64,000 nucleotides of DNA from Endozoicomonas gorgoniicola (GTDB taxonomy: Bacteria > Pseudomonadota > Gammaproteobacteria > Pseudomonadales > Endozoicomonadaceae): the NCBI RefSeq assembly GCF_025562715.2, contig NZ_JAPFCC010000001.1, positions 1,072,501 to 1,136,500 of the forward strand, given 5' to 3'. The notes beneath the pieces were generated by a model. That model saw nothing but the letters and a program-made list of their open reading frames with translations, was not told the DNA's origin and did no database searches. A program made the translations under genes and the position numbers. Shown here in pieces: positions 17,188 to 23,984 of this stretch. Every line of letters begins with the position of its first letter. Within the stretch, counting starts at the first letter, position 1.

Positions 17188-18003
17188 ATGGATATTAATT
17201 TTCCGTTATTGCTGGTCATTGCAGTGGCAGTTACCGGGGTCATTGCACTGGCTGACAAGCTGGTGTTCATGCCTCGTCGTCGCGCGGCTGTTGCCAGTTA
17301 CAAGGCAGGTTTAACCGGTGACATTGACCCGAAGGTCGTTGACTCCCTGGAACAGCCGCCTTCTCTTATTGAGACGTCGGTTTCTATTTTTCCGGTACTG
17401 GCGCTGGTGCTGGTTTTACGCTCGTTTCTGTTTGAGCCTTTTCAGATCCCATCGGGCTCAATGATTCCAACACTGGAAGTGGGTGATTTTATTCTGGTCA
17501 ACAAGTTTGACTATGGCCTGCGCTTGCCAGTGACTGGTACCAAAATCTGGTCTAACAATGAGCCGCAGCGTGGCGAAGTGATGGTGTTTAAGGAACCTCA
17601 GAACCCGAACATCAACTTTATCAAACGTGTGATCGGTGTACCGGGCGACGAAGTTCGCTATGTGAACAAAGAGCTGTTTATTAATGGTCAGAAGGTAAAA
17701 CAGCAGTTGGTGGCGAACCTTAACGATGGTCACCCACATAGTCTTTACAACGAAATCATTGGTGGCAGCAGCCACCAGATTCGCAAGGATAAAAATCTGC
17801 GCAGCCTGATGGCTGAAGGCATCTGGCAGGTGCCGGAAGGCATGTACTTTGTTATGGGTGATAACCGTGACCGCAGTAACGACAGTCGCTACTGGGGATT
17901 TGTACCGGAGCAGAACATAGTAGGTAAGGCCGTTTACATCTGGATGCACTGGCCAAGCTGGACAAAGCTGCCTAATTTCAAGAACAATGGAAGTATTCAC
18001 TAA
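17188..18003 (+). CDS. lepB: Signal peptidase I
   Basis: Inner-membrane serine-lysine protease that removes signal peptides from exported proteins. The catalytic residues Ser91 (PSGSMIPTL) and Lys146 (INFIKRVIGVPGD) have the same numbering as E. coli LepB. Two N-terminal transmembrane helices (about 4-24 and 65-80) and the GDNRDRSNDSRYWGFVP box are present. 271 residues is slightly short but complete. It lies 68 bases after lepA. Confidence 0.97.
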   Translation: MDINFPLLLVIAVAVTGVIALADKLVFMPRRRAAVASYKAGLTGDIDPKVVDSLEQPPSLIETSVSIFPVLALVLVLRSFLFEPFQIPSGSMIPTLEVGDFILVNKFDYGLRLPVTGTKIWSNNEPQRGEVMVFKEPQNPNINFIKRVIGVPGDEVRYVNKELFINGQKVKQQLVANLNDGHPHSLYNEIIGGSSHQIRKDKNLRSLMAEGIWQVPEGMYFVMGDNRDRSNDSRYWGFVPEQNIVGKAVYIWMHWPSWTKLPNFKNNGSIH

Positions 18004-18058
18004 CTATTGAGTAGCAGTCCTTATTATCTGAAGTGTTGTTACACAGGTAACAACCTGC

Positions 18059-18093
18059 CCAGCCTGCATCGGGTTTTCCCATGTGCAGGCTGG
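18059..18093 (+). terminator. Hairpin between lepB and DUF4845 gene
   Basis: A 10-bp stem (18059-18068 with 18084-18093) on a 15-base loop, followed by GTGCTTTATTCTT. It could be a partial terminator or processing site upstream of the rnc operon. Confidence 0.55.
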
Positions 18094-18178
18094 TGCTTTA
18101 TTCTTAATCAGGAAGTCTGAGCAATTGCGAAGCCGCCGGGGGTAAAACCCACAGCGGTTTTTTAACAAGGAGAGAGCA

Positions 18179-18556
18179 ATGACTGGAATAAGAAACAGAC
18201 AAAAAGGTTTGGGCATATCCAGCATTCTGACGACTATAATGGTCGGTGGCTTGTTGATCATGGCAGCCGTAAAGCTGGGTCCCCTGTATATGGACGATTT
18301 TGCTGTTTCCCGGATACTGACGTCTCTGGATGAAAAGCCTGGCATCGCCAGGGCAGACGCTTCAGAAGTAAAGGACTGGCTTGACAAAGGTCTGCAGACC
18401 AACCTGATTGAACTGCATCCGGAAGAAATTCAGATAGTGCAGGGCAGGTACGACGGGGTCAGTATCGCGATTGACTATGAACGTCGTATTGAATTTATCA
18501 GGAACGTAGACCTGATCGTATCTTTTGAACATGACTGGAAAGTAAAACCTCAGTGA
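18179..18556 (+). CDS. DUF4845 membrane protein
   Basis: A 125-residue protein with an N-terminal transmembrane helix (about residues 10-32, GLGISSILTTIMVGGLLIMAAVKLGPLY is the region) and a short periplasmic domain. This family regularly sits between lepB and rnc in gammaproteobacteria; its function is not established. AAGGAGAG precedes the ATG. Its stop overlaps the GTG start of rnc, so the two are translationally coupled. Confidence 0.88.
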   Translation: MTGIRNRQKGLGISSILTTIMVGGLLIMAAVKLGPLYMDDFAVSRILTSLDEKPGIARADASEVKDWLDKGLQTNLIELHPEEIQIVQGRYDGVSIAIDYERRIEFIRNVDLIVSFEHDWKVKPQ

Positions 18557-19242
18557 AGTCTGATGAACTTGCCCGGCTGGAACGCAGGCTGGGCTATACA
18601 TTTTCTGACCGCAGTCGTCTGGAGCTGGCTCTCACGCACCGCAGCTGCGGCAGTCGCAATAATGAGAGACTGGAGTTTCTGGGTGACTCTATCGTTAACT
18701 TTGTTATTGCAGAAGCGTTGTACGAGCTGTTTCCCGATGCCCGGGAAGGTCAGTTAAGCCGGCTTCGCGCCCGTATGGTGCGCGGTGTGACACTGGCAGA
18801 AATTGGTCGGGAGTTTGAGCTTGGAGACTATCTGCGACTGGGCTCCGGTGAGTTGAAAAGCGGCGGTTACCGTCGTGAATCCATACTGGCAGATGCGGTG
18901 GAAGCCATTATTGGCGCTATCTATCTGGATGCCGGCATGGAGACCTGCCATGAGCGCATTCGCAGCTGGTTTAAAGACCGCCTTGCCGGACTCTCTGTTA
19001 CAGATCAGCAGAACAAAGACCCGAAAACCCGTTTGCAGGAATTTCTGCAGGCACGACAGAAAGCTCTGCCCAAGTACCGTGTGACGGGTATCGAAGGCGA
19101 TGCCCATAATCAGGAGTTTACCGTTCTGTGTGAACTGGAAGCCATGAGCATAAGCAGTCAGGGGAAAGGATCAAGTCGACGCGGTGCAGAGCAACAGGCT
19201 GCCCGCAAGGCACTGGAATTATTGGGAGCCCAAAGCTCATGA
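18553..19242 (+). CDS. rnc: Ribonuclease III
   Basis: Double-strand-specific endoribonuclease for rRNA and mRNA processing. The signature NERLEFLGDSIV carries the metal-binding Glu41 and Asp45; the second acidic pair is in LADAVEAIIGAIYLD. A C-terminal double-stranded RNA binding domain follows (DPKTRLQEFLQ to GSSRRGAEQQAARKALELL). It starts with GTG, overlapping the previous stop, and its own stop overlaps the era ATG. Confidence 0.97.
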   Translation: MKSDELARLERRLGYTFSDRSRLELALTHRSCGSRNNERLEFLGDSIVNFVIAEALYELFPDAREGQLSRLRARMVRGVTLAEIGREFELGDYLRLGSGELKSGGYRRESILADAVEAIIGAIYLDAGMETCHERIRSWFKDRLAGLSVTDQQNKDPKTRLQEFLQARQKALPKYRVTGIEGDAHNQEFTVLCELEAMSISSQGKGSSRRGAEQQAARKALELLGAQSS

Positions 19243-20189
19243 ACACTGAAGTAAACGAGCTGAACCTGTCTGTGCAGAGTGATGAGAATACCCGTTGTGG
19301 TTATGTTGCCATTGTCGGTCGTCCGAATGTAGGTAAATCAACGCTGCTGAACCATATTCTGGGACAGAAGTTGTCTATTACATCCCGACGCCCGCAGACT
19401 ACCCGCCATCAGGTACTGGGCATCAAGACCGAAGAGAGTGTGCAGACAATTTATGTTGACACGCCCGGGATGCACAAAGAGCAGAAGAAAGCGATTAACC
19501 GCTACATGAACCGTGCGGCTACCAGCGCCCTGACCGGCGTTGACGCCATTGTTTTTGTTGTGGATCGTTTAAAGTGGACCCATGAAGACCAGCTGGTTCT
19601 GGATAAACTCAAACATGCGCCCTGTCCGGTGATTCTGGCGATCAACAAGGTTGACCGCATTGAAGACAAGGCTAAGATGATGCCGTACCTGCAGGAACTG
19701 GCTGAAAAGTATGACTTTAAGGCTATTATGCCGATCTCAGCGCAACAAGGTAATAACCTGAAAGAGCTGGAAACGATGATCGAAGGCATGATGCCAGCCA
19801 GCATGCATTTCTACCCGGAAGATCAGATTACTGATCGCAGCTCCCGATTCCTGGCGGCAGAGCTGGTGCGTGAAAAGATCATGCGTCAGCTGGGCGATGA
19901 GCTGCCTTATGAAATGACGGTAGAAATTGAAGAGTTCAAGCATGAAATGCGCCCCAAAGGCCCGCTGCTGACCATCAGCGCCCTGATTCTGGTGGAGCGT
20001 CCGGGACAGAAAGCCATCGTGATTGGTGATAAGGGCGCCCGCCTGAAAACCATTGGTCAGGAGGCTCGCAAGGACATGGAACGAATGTTCGATGCCAAGG
20101 TGATGTTGAACCTGTGGGTGAAGGTGAAAGGTGGCTGGTCTGATGATGACCGCGCCCTGAAGAGCCTTGGTTATGACTACTCCAAATAA
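19239..20189 (+). CDS. era: GTPase Era
   Basis: Essential GTPase that binds the 3' end of 16S rRNA and assists 30S subunit assembly. G1 is GRPNVGKSTLLNH, G3 is DTPGMH and G4 is NKVD; a C-terminal KH domain follows (IVIGDKGARLKTIGQEARKDME). 316 residues is slightly longer than E. coli Era because of an N-terminal extension (MNTEVNELNLSVQSDENT). The start overlaps rnc, and the last codons and stop form the first unit of a tandem repeat array. Confidence 0.97.
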   Translation: MNTEVNELNLSVQSDENTRCGYVAIVGRPNVGKSTLLNHILGQKLSITSRRPQTTRHQVLGIKTEESVQTIYVDTPGMHKEQKKAINRYMNRAATSALTGVDAIVFVVDRLKWTHEDQLVLDKLKHAPCPVILAINKVDRIEDKAKMMPYLQELAEKYDFKAIMPISAQQGNNLKELETMIEGMMPASMHFYPEDQITDRSSRFLAAELVREKIMRQLGDELPYEMTVEIEEFKHEMRPKGPLLTISALILVERPGQKAIVIGDKGARLKTIGQEARKDMERMFDAKVMLNLWVKVKGGWSDDDRALKSLGYDYSK

Positions 20190-20258
20190 CGAGTCCAAAT
20201 AACGAGTCCAAATAACGAGTCCAAATAACCAGTCTAAATAACGATTGTAAATAAAACC
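20181..20258 (+). repeat. Six 13-bp tandem repeats across era stop
   Basis: Units of 13 bases (TCCAAATAACGAG) at 20181, 20194, 20207, 20220, 20233 and 20246; the first three are identical, the rest drift. Unit 1 holds the era stop codon. Because 13 is not a multiple of three, the TAA in successive units closes all reading frames. The array fills the space up to the recO ATG, leaving no Shine-Dalgarno sequence there. Confidence 0.93.
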
Positions 20259-20259
20259 T

Positions 20260-20985
20260 ATGAATGATCTGAGCGCAGCCTGGCTGCTGCATAGCAGACC
20301 CTATAAAGAGCGCTCAGTCATTGCTGAATTCCTTGTGGAAGACTATGGTCGTCTGGCCATGGTCGTACGAGGGGTTCGGCAGGCGAAATCACGAATAGCC
20401 CCTCTGTTGCAACCCTTTACCCGGGTCTGGTTAAGCTGGCGCGGGCGCAGTGAGCTGAAAACTCTGACCAGCATTGAACTGTCCCGATCCATCCGGCTTT
20501 CCGGGCAATCTCTCTATTGTGGCTTTTATGTGAACGAGCTGGTCATGCGTGCGGTTCTTCCCGGGCAGCCAATGGACGGTTTGCCTGAGCTGTATGAAAA
20601 GGTGATCGAAATACTACAGGGTAAAGAAGCGGTTGAACCGGTTTTGCGCTGGTTTGAGCTGGAACTGCTGGAGCTGACCGGTTATTTACCTGACCTTGAA
20701 CATGATATAACAACGGGGCAGGCGGTTCAGTCCGATGCTAACTATCGTCTGCTGCCAGAACAGGGACTGGTACGGCTGAATGATGACATGCCGGTCAAGG
20801 TTGACTGTTTTTCCGGTGCTGCTTTGCAGGCTATGGCGGCGAGAGATTTTACCCGGGGTCAGTGCTTGCCTTCTTACAAGCGTTTTACCCGACTGGCTCT
20901 GCTGCCCCTGATTGGTGAAAAACCCCTGCAAAGCAGGGAGCTTTTCACCAAAATGGATAGGCGTGATACAGTTTTGTCCGAGTGA
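20260..20985 (+). CDS. recO: DNA repair protein RecO
   Basis: Recombination mediator that anneals single strands and, with RecR, loads RecA on SSB-coated DNA. The N-terminal OB fold begins AAWLLHSRPYKERSVIAEFLVEDYG, typical of RecO; the helical C-terminal domain includes FYVNELVMRAVLPGQP. The zinc-binding cysteines of some RecO proteins are not obvious. 241 residues is normal. The ATG lies directly behind the 13-bp repeats with no visible ribosome binding site, which is unusual. Confidence 0.93.
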   Translation: MNDLSAAWLLHSRPYKERSVIAEFLVEDYGRLAMVVRGVRQAKSRIAPLLQPFTRVWLSWRGRSELKTLTSIELSRSIRLSGQSLYCGFYVNELVMRAVLPGQPMDGLPELYEKVIEILQGKEAVEPVLRWFELELLELTGYLPDLEHDITTGQAVQSDANYRLLPEQGLVRLNDDMPVKVDCFSGAALQAMAARDFTRGQCLPSYKRFTRLALLPLIGEKPLQSRELFTKMDRRDTVLSE

Positions 20986-21057
20986 AATGACCAGACTTAA
21001 ACGCATCAGGTTTAATTTACCAGCTTTAGTTTTCCAGGTTTAACGAGGAGTATCTGC

Positions 21058-21804
21058 ATGATTCCCCATCAGCGTATTTTGCTGGGTGTGAACATTGATC
21101 ACATTGCCACTATTCGTCAGGCTCGTGGTATCAATTACCCCGATCCGGTTCAGGCTGCGATTGAAGCAGAACAGGCAGGAGCTGACGGCATTACCCTGCA
21201 CCTGAGGGAAGATCGCCGACATATTCTGGATCGGGATGTTCGATTGATTCGCCAGGTACTACAGACCCGTATGAACCTGGAAATGGCGGTGACAGAAGAG
21301 ATGTTGTCGATCGCTGAAGAAATTCAGCCTCAGAGTGTCTGCCTGGTGCCTGAAAAACGACAGGAGCTGACTACTGAAGGGGGGTTGGATGTTATGGCTA
21401 ATCAGGCTGCTATTGCTGCAGCCTGTCAGCGCATGGCTGTGCAGGAGTCTGAAGTATCGTTGTTTATTGACCCGGATGTTGACCAGATTCAGGCTTCTGT
21501 TGATGCGGGTGCTTCAGTCATTGAGCTGCATACCGGGGCTTATGCCGAAGCAACCAGTCATGAGTGCATCCGTGCTGAGCTGAAGCGTTTGGAACATGCG
21601 ACGGAATACGCACTGAGCAAAGGCCTGATTGTTAATGCGGGTCATGGCCTGAATTACCAGAATGTTGAACCCGTGGCTGCAATTGCCGGTATAAATGAGC
21701 TGAATATTGGACACGCTATTATCGGACGCGCGTTGTTTGTCGGTCTGAAAGAGGCGGTTCGGGAAATGAAAACACTGATGCTGAGGGCGTCCCTGCACCG
21801 ATGA
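21058..21804 (+). CDS. pdxJ: Pyridoxine 5'-phosphate synthase
   Basis: Catalyses the last ring-closing step of DXP-dependent vitamin B6 synthesis from deoxyxylulose 5-phosphate and the PdxA product. TIM-barrel signatures are LGVNIDHIATIRQARG at the N-terminus, GADGITLHLREDRRHI, and the C-terminal GHGLNYQNVEPVAAI with ELNIGHAIIGRAL. AACGAGGAG precedes the ATG. Its stop overlaps acpS by four bases, the usual pdxJ-acpS coupling. Confidence 0.97.
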   Translation: MIPHQRILLGVNIDHIATIRQARGINYPDPVQAAIEAEQAGADGITLHLREDRRHILDRDVRLIRQVLQTRMNLEMAVTEEMLSIAEEIQPQSVCLVPEKRQELTTEGGLDVMANQAAIAAACQRMAVQESEVSLFIDPDVDQIQASVDAGASVIELHTGAYAEATSHECIRAELKRLEHATEYALSKGLIVNAGHGLNYQNVEPVAAIAGINELNIGHAIIGRALFVGLKEAVREMKTLMLRASLHR

Positions 21805-22178
21805 TTGCCGGAATTGGAACGGATATCGTACACATAGAGCGTATTCAGAAAGCTCTGGATAAACCTTCCGGTGAAGCCTTTGCCCGTCGTATATTGACCG
21901 GTACTGAAATGGCTGTGTTTTCCCGGCAGGCAAATCCTGCAGCTTATCTGGCAAAGCGCTTTGCCGCCAAAGAAGCGGCATCGAAGGCGTTGGGTACGGG
22001 TATTGGCAAAGTGTCGTTTCAGCACATGGAAGTCAGCAATGATGAGCTGGGCGCTCCGCAACTTACGTTCAATGGCTATGCCATGGAATTGCAGCAACAG
22101 CGCGGCATTCACTCAATTCATCTGAGCCTGTCAGATGAGGTGGATGCCGCTGTGGCATTTGTTGTGCTGGAATCATGA
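21801..22178 (+). CDS. acpS: Holo-[acyl-carrier-protein] synthase
   Basis: Transfers the 4'-phosphopantetheine arm of CoA to the serine of apo-ACP. Family motifs are GIGTDIVHIERIQKAL at the N-terminus (metal-binding Asp) and the KRFAAKEAASKALGTGI block with the conserved Glu. 125 residues, complete. It overlaps pdxJ and closes the operon. Confidence 0.96.
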   Translation: MIAGIGTDIVHIERIQKALDKPSGEAFARRILTGTEMAVFSRQANPAAYLAKRFAAKEAASKALGTGIGKVSFQHMEVSNDELGAPQLTFNGYAMELQQQRGIHSIHLSLSDEVDAAVAFVVLES

Positions 22179-22182
22179 GAGT

Positions 22183-22220
22183 TTTATTCGCAGGTCAGAG
22201 TCCTCTGCCCTGCGAATAAA
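22183..22220. terminator. Bidirectional terminator after acpS
   Basis: A perfect 12-bp stem (TTTATTCGCAGG at 22183-22194 with 22209-22220). The A/T-rich outer part gives a T stretch on either strand. It separates the convergent acpS and the beta-helix-like gene. Confidence 0.8.
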
Positions 22221-22265
22221 CAGTCGAGTGGAAAGAAAAGCTTCTCAATCCGTGCCCGGATAAAC

Positions 22266-23681
22266 TTATTCACCCACAAGTTCGGTGTGAGAATATTTAT
22301 GTGCCTTATGCCTGTAGTAAGCAGTGGCGCCTGCCAATCCAAGAGTTGCTATGGCTAAAACTGCCGTAGTCACAGTAGTGGCTATAGCATGCGTATTTTT
22401 CGCGTAGTACTTGCTCTCCCAGTCAGTTTCGTCCTTAGTGACCGGTTGACCTCCCAATCGGCTTTGAATCAGTACTCGGCTGGGAAGGAAGTTTGACAGT
22501 TTTTTGGCATTGTACTGATCAAGCTTCACAGGACACAGTTCTTGTAGATAAAATGTATCATCTACGATCCTTTTATGATTTTCATGAGTAAAATAGGTGC
22601 CAGAGGGTGAATTGATTTCGGTTATTGTGAGTAGCCCATCGAAACTCATAACATCATCTACAAACAGAGTTTGATCCAGTGGCACCTGGTGTTGAATGGA
22701 TTGTTTGTCAGTGTATTTAAGGCGATTACAGGGACTATTTGTGAACTTGACGCTTCCTTCAACATCAATATGAATCATAGTGTCTTTGAATGGCAAGCTG
22801 AACGCGCTGGTCGTAGTGCTTGTGGTTTTGTTTGCCCAGTTAGTAGGAGTGGGTGTCTTTGCGGCAGGTGAGCGCCCTACTGGAGCAGTATTAAAACCAA
22901 ACGTTGTGAACGCTATCTGGGCATTATAGTGAACCCCTTTTTTCCCGCAATGGAAGTCAATAGCATGAGAACTTTCTGCTGGTATTTTAATGGTGGAATT
23001 GGTAAGGCTGAAGTCAGAAAGAAGCGCACTGTCACCGCATCCGAAGTAAATGGCATCTTTGTGGTAGTGGGATTCAACCTCAGAGTCATCAATGACTACA
23101 CTCTGGGCTGATGTGATATCAATCAACCCAGTACTTACTATCGGTTTGGTCGTATCTGGAGCCGGGTGATCCATATGGGTATTGACGTCACTCAGCGTGA
23201 TATTTTTAAACATCAGCTGTTTGGCAGGCGCGTCAAACCTTATAAAAGCACCGGGTTTTTTATTAGGAGCCTTGGGGTTTACAGTTGGGGAGGGTGGCTC
23301 AACCATAACAATATGGGACTTATTGCTAGTGCTGTTTTTAACTCCGACAAACGCAATATCAAGATCTTCAATCTTGATAGTCCCTTCTGACATATAACCA
23401 GCCTCAGCGAGGAAAATTACAAAACGTTTGCTTTTACTGTTTTTTATTATTTGTCTCAGATCATAATTTAAATCCACAGATTCATGTATCGCGTGAGGCT
23501 CATAGTCCGAATAACCACTCTGACTGAGAAAATTGATGCAGGTGTCCCAGAGGTGATGTTCTTCTGTATAGTCTTCTAATGCCTGGCACCTCTTAACCAC
23601 TTTTTCATCTGCATAAGATTTTATCGCAAGCGTAAAGAAAAGAAACACCAGAAACCGGATGGTGAACGTTCGAAATAACAT
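22266..23681 (-). CDS. Predicted exported beta-helix-like protein with C-terminal anchor
   Basis: A 471-residue protein with an N-terminal signal peptide (MLFRTFTIRFLVFLFFTLAI, cleavage near SYA) and a C-terminal hydrophobic helix at about 433-456 followed by a basic tail (YYRHKAHKYSH). The middle shows short successive strands such as IKIEDLDIAFVGV, LMFKNITLSDV, SVVIDDSEVE and FSLTNSTIKIP, the pattern of a right-handed parallel beta-helix as in pectate-lyase-like folds. A Pro/Thr-rich stretch (AAKTPTPTNWANKTTSTTTS) lies near residue 280. I recognise no catalytic motif. It is probably a surface or periplasmic, host-facing protein; the lineage distribution is unknown to me. Confidence 0.65.
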   Translation of the reverse strand: MLFRTFTIRFLVFLFFTLAIKSYADEKVVKRCQALEDYTEEHHLWDTCINFLSQSGYSDYEPHAIHESVDLNYDLRQIIKNSKSKRFVIFLAEAGYMSEGTIKIEDLDIAFVGVKNSTSNKSHIVMVEPPSPTVNPKAPNKKPGAFIRFDAPAKQLMFKNITLSDVNTHMDHPAPDTTKPIVSTGLIDITSAQSVVIDDSEVESHYHKDAIYFGCGDSALLSDFSLTNSTIKIPAESSHAIDFHCGKKGVHYNAQIAFTTFGFNTAPVGRSPAAKTPTPTNWANKTTSTTTSAFSLPFKDTMIHIDVEGSVKFTNSPCNRLKYTDKQSIQHQVPLDQTLFVDDVMSFDGLLTITEINSPSGTYFTHENHKRIVDDTFYLQELCPVKLDQYNAKKLSNFLPSRVLIQSRLGGQPVTKDETDWESKYYAKNTHAIATTVTTAVLAIATLGLAGATAYYRHKAHKYSHTELVGE

Positions 23682-23984
23682 AGTGAATACCCTTCATAAG
23701 GTTAATCAAACGAGCAGCCAGATAACAGTTGGCTTATCCATCTTCCCTGAATAGCAGGTCAGAAAATTTCCAAGCCTAAAAACCAAGCTTGTAACTGGTT
23801 GCCAATATTCAGCACATCCAGCATAGCAGGGCTGTGTGTTTTTGACGCTTTATTTAAAAAAACAAATACGGCATCAGGTATTATTTCTGAAGTCATTTAA
23901 ACGTCTTATGACGCATTAATAAAAAAGCAGTCAACAGAAAAACTTTAATCATTCATGGTAATTCACATTTCGTAATCATAAAGG
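23682..23984. other. AT-rich gap upstream of beta-helix-like gene
   Basis: About 300 bases, no gene seen. It lies between the start of the beta-helix-like gene and the 3' end of barA, both on the minus strand, and must hold the promoter of the former. No clear terminator was found for barA. Confidence 0.4.

Noticed and set aside
20181..20258. A CRISPR-like array
   Set aside because: The 13-bp units are contiguous, with no spacers and no cas genes nearby.
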